The translations under genes were made by a program, and so were the position numbers. A stretch of 64,000 nt of DNA from Lachnospiraceae bacterium Zagget3 (GTDB lineage: Bacteria > Bacillota_A > Clostridia > Lachnospirales > Lachnospiraceae), in NCBI GenBank assembly GCA_001941025.1, contig MSHE01000015.1, positions 1-64,000 of the forward strand, in the 5' to 3' direction. This document shows, piece after piece, positions 10,001 through 17,854 of the stretch (positions are counted from its first letter, which is position 1; each line of letters starts with the position of its first letter). The notes beneath the pieces were generated by a model. That model had not been told where the DNA came from. It worked only from the letters and a program-made list of their open reading frames with translations, and did not search any database.

Positions 10001-12461
10001 AGTGACGGCGGCGGACAACTGGGAGTGGACCTTTGAAAATGTTCCGGAATACGCGAACGGACAGAGGATCACCCATGTCACGACGGAAGTCGCGATCGAT
10101 GAATACGATACGACTTATTCCGGATTTACACTGATAAACGCGTACGATCCGGAAAAAACCAGTGTGACGGTGATCGCCGACTGGGAAGACGAGGACGATC
10201 AGGACGGTCTCCGGCCAACAGAAATCACGGTGCCCTTGTTGGCGGATGGGAAAGAAACGGATCAGACGCTGACCCTTTCCGAGGATGAGAACGGCATCTG
10301 GGAAGGCACGTTTACCGGGCTTAACGAATACAGCGAAGGCACGCGGATCACCTATACGATCGGTGAGGTCTCGGTGGATGGATATGACTGTGTGGTCGAG
10401 GGCGACGCAAGCAAAGGCTTCTCACTTACATTCACGCACACACCCGAGATGATCAGCCTCGAGGGAAGCAAGACCTGGAACGACGCGGACGATCAGGACG
10501 GCCTGCGTCCGGATGAGATTACGATCCACCTGCTGGCAGACGGGGAAGAGATTTTCACAGAGAATGTGACACCGGTCGCGGCAGGCCCGCTCCGGAAACT
10601 GGCTTCGATCGTGACATTCGGCCTGGTGTCCGCGGAGGACGATTGGTCCTTTGAATTTACGGACCTTCCGAAATACGCGAACGGGCAGGAAATCACTTAC
10701 ACGATCACCGAGGCAGCGGTGACTGGGTATGATACAACGATCACCGGAGACGCGGCAGAAGGGTTCGAGATTGTCAACACGCACACCCCGGCTGCGACGA
10801 CGGTCTCCGGAACCAAGGAATGGCATGATGCCAACGATCAGGACGGCAAGCGCCCGGCGAACATTGTGATCAACCTGCAGGCAGACGGGGAGACCGTACA
10901 GAGTCTGGAGGTCGCGGAGACAGACGGCGACTGGGGATGGACCTTTGCCGACCTGCCGAAATATGAAGACGGCGAGGAGATCACCTACACGGTCACCGAG
11001 GATGCCGTGGAAGAATATGACACACAGATCGTCGGCGACGCGGCGACCGGTTTTACCGTTATAAACTCCCATACACCGGAGGAGGTGACGATTTCCGGAT
11101 CCAAGACCTGGGATGATGAGGATGATCAGGACGGCAGCCGTCCGGGTTCCGTCACGATCCGTCTCCATGCGAATGGGGAAGTGATCGCCACGAGAACGGT
11201 TACGGCGTATGACAGTTGGAGATGGACCTTCGCGAATCAGCCGAAATATGAAGACGGCGTGGAGATTGCTTATACGATCACCGAGGACGCGATCGACGAC
11301 TACAGCGCCACGGTGGACGGTTATGATGTGACGAACTCCTACACGCCGGGACAGACCAGTCTGACGGTCATCAAAGACTGGGAGGACGCGGACGATCAGG
11401 ATGGCATCCGCCCGGGCAGCGTGACAGTGGAATTGCTTGCGGACGGCGCGGCGACCGGCCAGACGCTGACGCTTTCTGAAGCGAACGGCTGGGAGGACAC
11501 GTTTACCGGACTCGACGAGTACGAAGCGGGTGAGCGGATTGTTTACACGGTTGCAGAGATTGCGGTCGACGGCTATACAAGTGAACTTTCCGGCAATGAG
11601 ACAGAAGGCTATGTATTTACGAATACCCACGAACCGGAGACTATCGATGTCTTTGGAAGCAAGGTGTGGGATGACGGGAACGATCAGGATGGCATCCGTC
11701 CGGAAACGATTACCATTCATTTGTTGGCGGGCGGACATGCCGTAAAGGACACGGTTGTGACGGGAGCGGCCGGTGAGAACCAATGGGATTGGGAATTCTC
11801 CGACCTGCCGAGATACGAGAACGGACAGGAGATTACCTATACGGTCGCCGAGGACGAAGTGGCCGGATATACCAGCGAGCTGACCGGCAGTGAGGAGGAT
11901 GGCTACGTATTTACAAACACGCATGAACCGGAGACTGTGACAGTATCCGGATCCAAGACCTGGGACGACAATGAGGATCAGGACGGCATCCGTCCGGGAT
12001 ACATTACGGTGGAACTGCTGGCAGACGGCGCGGTCGTCGACACGAAGACTGTGACAGCCTCCGACGATTGGGCCTGGACCTTTGCCGATTTGCCGAAATA
12101 CGAGAGTGGCGCGCAGATTGAATACTCCATCGCAGAGGTTGATGTGGAAGGCTATACAAGCGAGATCACCGGCGACGCGGTGGAGGGCTATGTGGTCACG
12201 AACACGCACGAGCCGGAGACCGTAACGGTTGCGGGTTCCAAGACCTGGGACGACAATGACGACCAGGACGGCAAGCGTCCGGAGAGCATCACGATCCACC
12301 TGCACGCGGACGGCGCGGTGATCGACACGGCGACCGTGACGGCGGACGACGACTGGGCATGGACCTTTGCTGACCTGCCGAAGTATGAGAACGGCCACGC
12401 GATCACCTACGCGGTCACCGAGGACGCGCTGGACGACTACAGCGCCACGGTGAGCGGCTAG
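1089..12461 (+). CDS. Giant BspA/Cna_B-repeat surface adhesin, N-terminal 3790 residues (ends at in-frame amber)
   Basis: ATG 1089 is chosen because GGGAGAG sits 6-7 bp upstream and a signal peptide follows directly (MKKTRRTKKNRK, hydrophobic core, AMA cleavage site). Next come an Ala/Glu/Asp/Thr-rich low-complexity linker (about residues 40-150) and two blocks of about 12 BspA/DUF285-type 24-residue repeats each (about 1735-2690 and 3100-4130), with the core DTSNVTDMSYMF. After these come 25 Cna_B-type beta-sandwich repeats, each opening with a motif like WDDADDQDGKRP. These modules build long extracellular stalks in host- or polymer-binding proteins. The frame stops at TAG 12459-12461 but continues in the same frame to 15533; sister repeats have TAT (Tyr) there. 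A product ending here would be secreted without the wall-binding repeats. No LPXTG motif was seen. Confidence 0.9.
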   Translation: MKKTRRTKKNRKGIFSALVSFLLILAMVGSLTSTAMASQPEEADAEEETAETPAADTDAVEEPAAETDAEAEPAAAIGAEEEPTAATDAEAELSHVSVPDETVEPTGATEDIALLSDDAAEAEEDAVVPLDDEEGQAYAVYTQGDEASNLTFYYGTVPEGEYVYTGMDTDVYEEPGDVPWAEVAEHVKAVSFDSSFADVKPVSTSCWFANFTECATIDLTNLDTSNVTTMYKMFYYCQRVQEIDASGFDTSKVENMAYMFREDYYLASVDVADWDTSSLTNACRLFDGCISLADVDVSEWDMSNVEDISHMFCTTLVTDDVVEGGEDWDTSSVTRMDGVFYECTAVTSLDLSKWDVSNVTSMMYLFENCSGLKSVNLTGWDTSKVTTMRRMFRECTALASVDVSGFDMEHVTDTTDMFYDCKSLASLDVSNFETGDMTDMSGMFSECMSLASLDVSSFDTSNVTDMSYMFQGCSALTALNLTNFDTSNVTDMTGMFEDCEKLEGVNLSSFNTKNVEAFDQFLYDCEALEWITIGDDFDLFARSTEDNAVLSIATWYDLDGEMVSSNYMIGFTGGAGTYVSAGENATIFAVYSADDDSLTFYYDEGGRPAKGETYHEKTVTDVFIGFDMLRYTAEHVPWHSYREDIVSVVVDASFEKVEPVSAAYWFYDFANCTSFDLQYLDTSLETDMTDLFCGCSSVEKLDLSGFDTKNVTDMESMFDSCTSLQEITWGEKFDTSKVTDMSYMFYGCRSLTELDLSKFNTSNVASMEGMFFNSTALTGLDLSKFDTSKVTTMESMFQGCTSLAELDLSGWEGKTSSVTTMLTMFQGCTGLQKLDATGLVSSNVTNLQDMFYGCSALADLDMSEWDTSGVENMHRMFRDCSSLTEIDVSGFDTENVTQFSQTFYGCSGLTELDLSHFDTTSLNTMANMFNGCSGLVTLSLRGWDTSGTTLMASEFSGCTSLTTIYVNEGDFDTSHEENDTNMFNNCVSIVGGNGTTYDASEVNHNMAHIDTPGNPGYLTNYTLFAVYCAEDGSLTICADTEVPSAGDTYNEKEATVVYTDILDTGEEAPPWEDVKGDILTVSCEKSIESFSPKSFYEWFAGMENCTSVDLTYLNTTDAAVYTDIMTGMDNLEILSIGENFTLFTESAAALVPQQNWYDADGVQRSDDYMIGISEAGTYYTSPCYLEHHFLGEPVYTWAEDFSSCTAAFTCECGEVTETVDCTVTSEMEAGETLFTATCEFNGNVYTDEVPSKKIDVSGTITWDDANNQDGKRPGFVKAQLFAQDSDEGILYSWEFEVAAPADPEYDGDGNEIWTWTRTDLDQYYSGGEEVKYTVIYEGVDLDVYEQTVPNDLDTIYSYTPATTEISGSKTWVDDDDADELRPESITVRLHANGNENVYEQTVTAADGWAWEFTDLPVYENGHPITYTLTEDAVDNYDATYDGWDITNTLDEGNTSVTVLKDWEDAEDQDGKRPASVTVELLADGQETGETLTLSEENGWEDDFTGLAIYSGGVRIQYTVAEIDVGVEGYTSEMTGNAAEGFVFTNSYTPELLNGDGILTGTKVWEDADDQDGIRPDSIYVHLLADGIAIKDVEVDANGDGTFAFEDLDKYAAGTEIEYTVEEVLDSHLQDAYTGEVTGSMANGFTITNTHTPELLNGDGTLTVTKVWDDADDQDGLRPEGVTVHLLADGEEVDFAILGSEAAKTGLWQSVKALFTGTQTLAADVDGWTATFTDLPKYRDGGEEIVYTITEDGVDAYETAVSGDTASGFTVTNAHTPATITLSGQKIWDDANDQDGKRPVSITINLLADGEAALDENGHAITAVVNEEDNGEWTWDFSGLPQYRDGGTAIDYTMEEDMTGLPDGYTATTTGTMADGFTITNSYTPELYNGDGTFRVVLVWDDEANNDGIRPTEVNIKLTKNQTTVDGAEMTLTADETDADGNWTCTFTDLPKYENGSEITYSVKEDVKSGYTYRVELLTDESGNTYVQLTNVHVSVKENIEVTKIWDDADDQDGKRPESITVRLLTNGNLYKEKVLTADTEGVTVSADGNVWQYTMTDIPVDKNGEAIEYTMLEVDVDNYGTPEIETIRGDEITDEGVTYRPYSFVVTNSHTPEQIDITGEKVWDDANDQDGIRPQYVTIHLYADGEKVADTDVTAANDTDGDGSWEWAFTGFDKYINGREIEYTVTEDAVEDYDTTITGNAADGFTVTNSYTPETTSISGSKTWVDDDNAANTRPASITVRLHANGTEEVYEQTVTAADGWAWEFTDLPVYSNGQQIDYTLTEDAVDDYDTTYTFGDDGSLDVTNTLSPGNTSLTVDKDWEDNHDQDGIRPAEVTVELLRDGSATGQTLTLSADDHWTDTFHNLQEYEGGVRIDYTVQEVSVGDYDSKISGDEVEGYVITNTHTPATIELSGSKVWKDADDQDGIRPDSITIHLLADGETVESKSVTADDGWEWTFEGLDQYASGTEIAYTMEEAYVADGYEVESGDASNDYTFTNTHEPEKIDITGTKTWQDDDNRDGVRPTSITVNLLANGEPALDESGNPISTTVEPDADGSWNYTFPDLDKCAGGKEIEYSIAEEVPDGYTAAYTYSGYDVTNNHTPELINGDGKLDVIMHWDDESNQDGLRPKRTTITLMVNGVPDETITLVLSDDNVDEYGNWIGTFTDLYKYEEGEEIAYNVEEGVMNGYTYTAELVFDEDTGRYYVEITNTHAAVTSDITVTKVWDDNDDQDGIRPDSVIVNLFSNGSAVKSVTLTPGKEGVVVSADGNEWSYTFTNMPVDMNGEAILYTLDEVDVGSYAHEIETTKVEGNEKDGVTYTEYAFTVTNTHTPGTTVVSGEKIWDDADDQDGLRPHSITIELLADGVPALDENGEEITQLVTPHTDGSWTWSFTDIPKYREVGTEIVYSFEEFAVEGYETSYSADGLTITNTHEPETRDISGNKVWDDDDDRDAKRPASITVNLYANGLVYDTKTVTAADNWEWTFENVPEYANGQRITHVTTEVAIDEYDTTYSGFTLINAYDPEKTSVTVIADWEDEDDQDGLRPTEITVPLLADGKETDQTLTLSEDENGIWEGTFTGLNEYSEGTRITYTIGEVSVDGYDCVVEGDASKGFSLTFTHTPEMISLEGSKTWNDADDQDGLRPDEITIHLLADGEEIFTENVTPVAAGPLRKLASIVTFGLVSAEDDWSFEFTDLPKYANGQEITYTITEAAVTGYDTTITGDAAEGFEIVNTHTPAATTVSGTKEWHDANDQDGKRPANIVINLQADGETVQSLEVAETDGDWGWTFADLPKYEDGEEITYTVTEDAVEEYDTQIVGDAATGFTVINSHTPEEVTISGSKTWDDEDDQDGSRPGSVTIRLHANGEVIATRTVTAYDSWRWTFANQPKYEDGVEIAYTITEDAIDDYSATVDGYDVTNSYTPGQTSLTVIKDWEDADDQDGIRPGSVTVELLADGAATGQTLTLSEANGWEDTFTGLDEYEAGERIVYTVAEIAVDGYTSELSGNETEGYVFTNTHEPETIDVFGSKVWDDGNDQDGIRPETITIHLLAGGHAVKDTVVTGAAGENQWDWEFSDLPRYENGQEITYTVAEDEVAGYTSELTGSEEDGYVFTNTHEPETVTVSGSKTWDDNEDQDGIRPGYITVELLADGAVVDTKTVTASDDWAWTFADLPKYESGAQIEYSIAEVDVEGYTSEITGDAVEGYVVTNTHEPETVTVAGSKTWDDNDDQDGKRPESITIHLHADGAVIDTATVTADDDWAWTFADLPKYENGHAITYAVTEDALDDYSATVSG

Positions 12462-15400
12462 GACGTGACGAACTCCTACACGCCGGGACAGACGAGCGTG
12501 ATGGTCTTGAAGGACTGGGAGGACGCCGACGATCAGGACGGCATCCGTCCGGGCAGCGTGACGGTGGAACTGTTGGCGGACGGCGCGGCGACCGGCGAGA
12601 CGGTAACGCTTTCCGAGGCGAACGGCTGGGAGAGCACGTTTACCGGGCTCGACGAGTACGAGAGCGGAGCGAAGATCGAATACACCATCGCGGAGGTTGA
12701 TGTAGACGGTTATACAAGCGAGATCACCGGCGACGCGGTGGAAGGCTATGTCATCACCAACACGCATGAGCCGGAGACGGTGACGGTTGCCGGCACGAAG
12801 ACCTGGGATGACAACGACGACCAGGACGGCAAGCGTCCGGAGAGCATCACGATCCACCTGCACGCGGACGGCGCGGTGGTCGACACGGCGACGGTGACGG
12901 CCTCCGACGGCTGGGCTTGGGAGTTCACCGACCTGCCGAAATACGAAAACGGCCACGCGATCACCTACGCGGTCACCGAGGACGCGCTGGATGACTACAG
13001 CGCCACGGTGAGCGGCTATGATGTGACGAACTCCTACACGCCGGGACAGACGAGCGTGACGGTCTTGAAGGACTGGGAGGACAACGATGATCAGGACGGC
13101 CTGCGTCCGGATGATGTGACGATCACCCTGTTCAGGAACGGAACGGAAACAGACCAGACGCTGACCCTTAACGAAGCGAACGGCTGGGAGAGCACGTTTA
13201 CCGGGCTCGACGAGTACGAGAGCGGAGCGAAGATCGAATACACCATCGCGGAGGTTGATGTAGACGGTTATACAAGCGAGATCACCGGCGACGCGGTGGA
13301 AGGCTATGTCATCACCAACACGCATGAGCCGGAGACGGTGACGGTTGCCGGCACGAAGACCTGGGATGACAACGACGACCAGGACGGCAAGCGTCCGGAG
13401 AGCATCACGATCCACCTGCACGCGGACGGCGCGGTGGTCGACACGGCGACGGTGACGGCCTCCGACGGCTGGGCTTGGGAGTTCACCGACCTGCCGAAAT
13501 ACGAAAACGGCCACGCGATCACCTACGCGGTCACCGAGGACGCGCTGGACGACTACAGCGCCACGGTGAGCGGCTATGACGTGACGAACTCCTACACGCC
13601 GGGACAGACGAGCGTGACGGTCTTGAAGGACTGGGATGACGCCGACGATCAGGACGGCATCCGTCCGGACAGCGTGACCATCGAACTGCAAAAGAATGGC
13701 ACGGCGACCGGCGAGACGTTAACGCTTTCCGAGGCGAACGACTGGGAGAGCACGTTCACCGGACTCGACGAGTACGAGAGCGGAGCGAAGATCGAATACA
13801 CCATCGCGGAGGTTGATGTAGACGGTTATATAAGCGAGATCACCGGCGACGCGGTGGAAGGCTATGTCATTACGAACACACATGAGCCGGAACCCATACC
13901 CGAACCGGTCGACAAGACCGTCTTGAACGCGACGATCGAGTTAGCGGAAGAGCTGGCGGAGTATAAGGACAACTACACACCGGCCAGCTGGGAAGCCCTT
14001 CAGAATGCCCTGGCTGCCGCAAAGGCAGTCAGTGCGGACGACAGCGCGACACAGGATGACGTAGACAGCGCGACGTTCGCTCTCGTGAACGCGATTGCGA
14101 ATCTGGGGCTTGAGCCGCAGCCCGATAAAGTCGACAAGACGATCCTGAACGCGGAGATCTCTGCGGCGGAAGCGCTGGAAGCGTACAAGGACTACTACAC
14201 ACCGACCAGCTGGAATGCCCTTCAGGATGCTCTGGCCGCGGCAAAGGCAGTCAGCGCGGATGCCAACGCGACACAGGCTGACGTAGACAGTGCGTCGGTC
14301 GCTCTCGTGGACGCGCTTACGAAGCTGGAGAAGGCACCCACCGGAGAAGTCGACAAGACCATTCTGGAAGCGGCGATTGATACCGCGGACGCGTTAGACG
14401 AAAGTGATTACACACCGGAGAGTTGGGCAGCGATGCAGGCTGCGCTCGAGGCCGCGAAGGCAGTCGACGCGGACCCGGATGCGACACAGGATGCCGTAAA
14501 TGACGCGACGGTTGCCCTGATAACGGCGATCATAGACCTGCAGACGCCTGGACCGGTGCCCGTTGAAGGAGTCGATAAGAGCGATCTGTTTAGAGAGTTT
14601 AAGACGGATATGGTGCTGCCGTTGAGCGCATACGAAGCGGACACCTGGGCCCCGTTTGAGGAAAGTCTTTTGAACGCGCTGCGTGTTCTGGCTGATCCGG
14701 ACGCCACGCAGGCTGAGGTAGACGAAGCGCTGCGCGAGCTGCAGACCGCGAAGGACAACCTGGTGCTTAAAGATGGGCTCGTCAAGGATTCCGACGGGAT
14801 CTGGCGCCTGTATTCGGACGGCCTGGTCTGCCTGGACTATTACGGCTTCGCGGAGAACGCGAACGGCAAGTGGTATGTCGAGAACGGTGTCGTCACCTTT
14901 ACCAAGACGGATATCATAAAAGACCAGACAGGCGCTATCGGCACCGCGGGTGACTGGTACTACGTGATCGGCAGCAAGGTGCAGACAGGCTTTACGGGCC
15001 TTAGCAACTTCCGCAACGTGAACGGCTGGTGGTACATCAAAGACGGCAAAGTGGACTTCAGCCACAACGGCGTCGACAAGAACAGGAACGGCTGGTACTA
15101 TGTGACCGGCGGCAAGGTACAGTTCGGCTTCACGGGCCTCGCGAACTACAAGAACGAGAATGGCTGGTGGTACATCGCGGGCGGCAAAGTGGACTTCACC
15201 CACAACGGCGTCGACAAGAACAAGAACGGCTGGTATTATGTAGTCGGCGGCAAGGTACGGTTTGATTTCACGGGCCTTGGCAACTACGGCAACGCGAACG
15301 GCTGGTGGTACATTGCGGGCGGCAAAGTGGACTTCACCCACAACGGTGTCGATAAGAACAAGAACGGCTGGTGGTATGTGGAAAATGGCAAGGTGCAGTT

Positions 15401-15533
15401 TAACTTCCACGGGATCGCGTCAAACAAGAACGGCACCTGGTACTTAAACAACGGCAAGGTGCAGTTCGCCTACAGCGGCACCGTAACCTACAACGGGAAG
15501 ACTTACACCGTGCGGAACGGATACGTGATTTAG
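12462..15533 (+). CDS. Giant adhesin, C-terminal part after the amber codon (Cna_B, FIVAR-like, wall-binding repeats)
   Basis: This continues the frame of the preceding entry with no shift. A GTG at 12465 could formally start it, but there is no Shine-Dalgarno, promoter or signal peptide, so independent translation into a surface protein is unlikely. It contains five further Cna_B repeats (about 12470-13900). Then come three FIVAR-like three-helix modules with VDKTILNA and YTPTSW motifs (about 13906-14550) and a diverged fourth (about 14571-14770). Last are aromatic glycine-rich repeats of the type NGWWYIAGGKVDFTHNGV (about 14771-15530), resembling choline/cell-wall-binding repeats that anchor proteins non-covalently. 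With the N-terminal part the intact gene would be 4814 codons. Either a recent nonsense mutation, a sequence error or suppressor readthrough explains the split. Confidence 0.85.
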   Translation, partial: DVTNSYTPGQTSVMVLKDWEDADDQDGIRPGSVTVELLADGAATGETVTLSEANGWESTFTGLDEYESGAKIEYTIAEVDVDGYTSEITGDAVEGYVITNTHEPETVTVAGTKTWDDNDDQDGKRPESITIHLHADGAVVDTATVTASDGWAWEFTDLPKYENGHAITYAVTEDALDDYSATVSGYDVTNSYTPGQTSVTVLKDWEDNDDQDGLRPDDVTITLFRNGTETDQTLTLNEANGWESTFTGLDEYESGAKIEYTIAEVDVDGYTSEITGDAVEGYVITNTHEPETVTVAGTKTWDDNDDQDGKRPESITIHLHADGAVVDTATVTASDGWAWEFTDLPKYENGHAITYAVTEDALDDYSATVSGYDVTNSYTPGQTSVTVLKDWDDADDQDGIRPDSVTIELQKNGTATGETLTLSEANDWESTFTGLDEYESGAKIEYTIAEVDVDGYISEITGDAVEGYVITNTHEPEPIPEPVDKTVLNATIELAEELAEYKDNYTPASWEALQNALAAAKAVSADDSATQDDVDSATFALVNAIANLGLEPQPDKVDKTILNAEISAAEALEAYKDYYTPTSWNALQDALAAAKAVSADANATQADVDSASVALVDALTKLEKAPTGEVDKTILEAAIDTADALDESDYTPESWAAMQAALEAAKAVDADPDATQDAVNDATVALITAIIDLQTPGPVPVEGVDKSDLFREFKTDMVLPLSAYEADTWAPFEESLLNALRVLADPDATQAEVDEALRELQTAKDNLVLKDGLVKDSDGIWRLYSDGLVCLDYYGFAENANGKWYVENGVVTFTKTDIIKDQTGAIGTAGDWYYVIGSKVQTGFTGLSNFRNVNGWWYIKDGKVDFSHNGVDKNRNGWYYVTGGKVQFGFTGLANYKNENGWWYIAGGKVDFTHNGVDKNKNGWYYVVGGKVRFDFTGLGNYGNANGWWYIAGGKVDFTHNGVDKNKNGWWYVENGKVQFNFHGIASNKNGTWYLNNGKVQFAYSGTVTYNGKTYTVRNGYVI
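12618..13078 (+). repeat. Near-identical tandem repeat, copy A (period 558 bp)
   Basis: This stretch is almost base-for-base identical to 13176-13636; by eye only a couple of silent GAT/GAC differences were seen. Each unit spans the end of one Cna_B repeat and most of the next. The amber-bearing stretch at about 12226-12480 is a more diverged third copy. Confidence 0.85.
13176..13636 (+). repeat. Near-identical tandem repeat, copy B (period 558 bp)
   Basis: Second copy of the unit at 12618-13078. Such identity in a coding repeat implies recent duplication or gene conversion and makes copy number prone to change and to mis-assembly. Confidence 0.85.
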
Positions 15534-15590
15534 TGTTCGGGCAACATAGGAAATACGGGCGGATCCGTTGACTCAAAAGCAACAAAAAAA

Positions 15591-15633
15591 GGGGCCGCCG
15601 TCCAGCTGAAAATTTTAGCTGGACGGCGGCCCC
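15591..15633. terminator. Bidirectional terminator between adhesin and pbuX
   Basis: A perfect 17-bp GC-rich stem (15591-15607 with 15617-15633) and a 9-nt loop are flanked by A7 on the left and T4 on the right. It can terminate both converging genes. Confidence 0.9.
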
Positions 15634-15680
15634 TTTTGGCTGTTTTACAGATTGTTTTTGCGGTCATCCGCAAACAGTGG

Positions 15681-17129
15681 TTACACTTCCGCCGCGGCAG
15701 GCTCCTCTGTGGCTTCCTGTGCTTTTCCCTTTTTTTCTTTCTTGCCACCCCCGCCTGGTGTGGTCTCCATGTTTTTCGGAAGCACCAGGTTTAAGACAAG
15801 GGATACGACGAACACCACGGCCACGCAGTTCTCACCGAACACGGTCTGGATGATCTGAGGGAATACGGCAAAGATCTCGGGCACCTGTGTAAAACCGATG
15901 CCGACACCGAGCGAGAGCGCGACGATCGTGATGTTTCTCTGTGAGAAGCCGCAGCGTGATACCATCTGCAGGCCGCTGACGCAGATCGTGCCGAACATCA
16001 TGATCGTACAGCCGCCGAGCACTGCCTCCGGCAGGGTAGCGAGCAGGTTCCCGAAGACGGGAAAGAGTCCCGCGAGGATCATGATGCAGGCGCCCGACGC
16101 GATGGCGCGGCGGTTGACCACCTTGGTCATGGCGACCAGGCCCACGTTCTGGGAAAACGATGTGATCGGCAGGCAGCCGAACAGGCCGGACACGGCGCTG
16201 ATAAAACCGTCGCAGGCGATGGAGCCGGCGGTTTCTTTCTGGGTGACTTCCCGGCCGAGGCCGGTCGTGGCCAGCGCGGAGGTATCGCCGATGGTCTCCG
16301 TCGCGGAGACCAGGAAGATTAGCGTCACCGATATGATGGCATTCAGGTTAAACTCCGGCGTGTAATGCATAAACTGCGGAAGGGAGATAACGGATCCGGA
16401 GAGAAGTCCGGAAAAGTCCACCATTCCGGCGCAGGCCGCTATGACATAGCCGACCACCAGTCCGAACAGGACGGCCAGTTGTCGGAGAAACCCTTTTACG
16501 AAGATCGTGAACAACAGACAGGCCACCAGAGTGATCACGCCGAGGATCCAGTTCGTGGCGGATCCGAATGTCTCGCTGCCGCTGCCGCCGCCGAAGGACG
16601 TCGCCCCTACGGACAGCAGGGAGAAGCCGATGGCTGTTACAACACTGGCTGACACGATCGGCTGAATGATCCTGATCCAATACTTGGCCAATAGGCCCAA
16701 CACACCTTCGATGCAGCCGCCGACGATGATAGCGCCGACGATGGCATTGTAGCCGTAGGTCGGCCCGACATAACAGAAGACGGATACAAACGTGAAGCTG
16801 ATGCCCATGACAATGGGAAGCTTCGATCCGATCCGCCAGATCGGGAAGAGCTGGATCAGCGTACCGACGCCGGCGATGATCATGGCAGTCTGAATGAGTC
16901 GGGAATATTCCTCGGTCGTCATGCCGCAGGCACCGGCGACAATGAGGACCGGCGCGATGTTCGCGACAAACATGGCCAGAATATGCTGCAGTCCGAACGG
17001 GATCGCTTTCCCAAACGAAATTTTGCCGGTAAGGTTGTAAATGTTGTCTTCTTCTGAGTCCCCTGCGGCAGACTCCGCTTTGCCCTTTGTGTCGGCAGCT
17101 CCCTTTGCTTGTTTTTCCTCTTTACCCAT
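15681..17129 (-). CDS. pbuX: NCS2-family xanthine/uracil permease
   Basis: A 482-residue polytopic membrane protein of the nucleobase:cation symporter-2 family. It has the helix-rich core [21 protein letters not shown] near the N-terminus, a family motif region around [15 protein letters not shown] and about 12-14 hydrophobic segments. Substrate is inferred from operon context: the start overlaps the end of xpt by 8 bp, the classic xpt-pbuX salvage pair importing xanthine for conversion to XMP. The N-terminus (about 35 residues, Lys/Ala/Glu-rich) and C-terminus ([19 protein letters not shown]) are charged low-complexity extensions beyond the usual 430-450 residues. Uric acid or uracil transport cannot be excluded. 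Confidence 0.88.
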   Translation of the reverse strand: MGKEEKQAKGAADTKGKAESAAGDSEEDNIYNLTGKISFGKAIPFGLQHILAMFVANIAPVLIVAGACGMTTEEYSRLIQTAMIIAGVGTLIQLFPIWRIGSKLPIVMGISFTFVSVFCYVGPTYGYNAIVGAIIVGGCIEGVLGLLAKYWIRIIQPIVSASVVTAIGFSLLSVGATSFGGGSGSETFGSATNWILGVITLVACLLFTIFVKGFLRQLAVLFGLVVGYVIAACAGMVDFSGLLSGSVISLPQFMHYTPEFNLNAIISVTLIFLVSATETIGDTSALATTGLGREVTQKETAGSIACDGFISAVSGLFGCLPITSFSQNVGLVAMTKVVNRRAIASGACIMILAGLFPVFGNLLATLPEAVLGGCTIMMFGTICVSGLQMVSRCGFSQRNITIVALSLGVGIGFTQVPEIFAVFPQIIQTVFGENCVAVVFVVSLVLNLVLPKNMETTPGGGGKKEKKGKAQEATEEPAAAEV

Positions 17130-17736
17130 CGATGCTTACGCCCTCCTTATTGACTGGTTGTTTGCGGAATGTGATTTCGCCGGTCTCCGGGTCCATGCCG
17201 TCCACGATGGCCAGAGATTCCAGCTGGTAGCCGAGATTTCGAATGATCTGCCCGCCGGGCTGGAAGCCCTTTTCGATGGCGATGCCGATGCCCTCCACAG
17301 TGGCGCCGGCGGTCATGACGATGGAGATCAGTCCCTGCAGCGCGCAGCCGTTCGCCAGAAAATCGTCAATGATCAACACATGATCCTCCGGCGAAATAAA
17401 TTTCCTTGACACGATGACCTGGTTTTTGCACTTGTGCGTAAACGACTCCACTTCAGCCGTATACATTTCCCCCTCCAGATTGATGCTTTGGGATTTTTTC
17501 GCAAAAATAACGGGGGCGTCAAAATACTTTGCCACGATGCTGGCGATCCCGATCCCGGATGCCTCGATGGTAAGGATTTTGTTGATGGGTTTGCCGGCAA
17601 ACCGGCGCGCCCATTCCGCCCCCATTTCTTCAAACAGCACAATGTCCATCTGATGGTTTATGAAGCTGTCAACTTTTAGTACATCGCCCTCCTTTACTAT
17701 GCCGTCCTGCTGAATCCGTTCCTCCAAAAAATTCAT
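17122..17736 (-). CDS. xpt: Xanthine phosphoribosyltransferase
   Basis: Converts xanthine and PRPP to XMP in purine salvage. The protein is about 204 residues, the usual Xpt length. It has the N-terminal FLEERI...[13 protein letters not shown]...HQMD region typical of Xpt and a PRPP-binding loop [17 protein letters not shown] 17736 is preferred over ATG 17745: GGGGGG at 17746-17751 lies 9 bp before the former and abuts the latter. It is first in a two-gene unit with pbuX. No purine riboswitch core was recognised in the short upstream region, unlike many Firmicute xpt leaders. Confidence 0.93.
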   Translation of the reverse strand: MNFLEERIQQDGIVKEGDVLKVDSFINHQMDIVLFEEMGAEWARRFAGKPINKILTIEASGIGIASIVAKYFDAPVIFAKKSQSINLEGEMYTAEVESFTHKCKNQVIVSRKFISPEDHVLIIDDFLANGCALQGLISIVMTAGATVEGIGIAIEKGFQPGGQIIRNLGYQLESLAIVDGMDPETGEITFRKQPVNKEGVSIDG

Positions 17737-17854
17737 ACTCGTCATCCCCCCGAACGATATTTTGATACTCTTACACTATCATATTCCAGGGAGGGATACA
17801 AGATGACGCAATGACGATATTGTCTGTTTTTTTGTACTTCCTGTTGTACATTTT

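Noticed and set aside
2736..13691. Long open frames on the minus strand across the adhesin (966, 407, 348 and 1089 codons)
   Set aside because: They lie antisense to the repeats, mirror the repeat period, and lack ribosome sites or recognisable domains. The codon bias of the plus-strand Asp/Gly/Thr-rich repeats removes stop codons from that frame.
12226..13900. Direct repeats that could look like a CRISPR array
   Set aside because: Repeats are hundreds of bases long, contiguous and coding for Cna_B domains; there are no short unique spacers and no cas genes.
17737..17854. Purine riboswitch before xpt-pbuX
   Set aside because: The conserved purine-aptamer core was not found in the 109-bp region, and no terminator hairpin precedes xpt.
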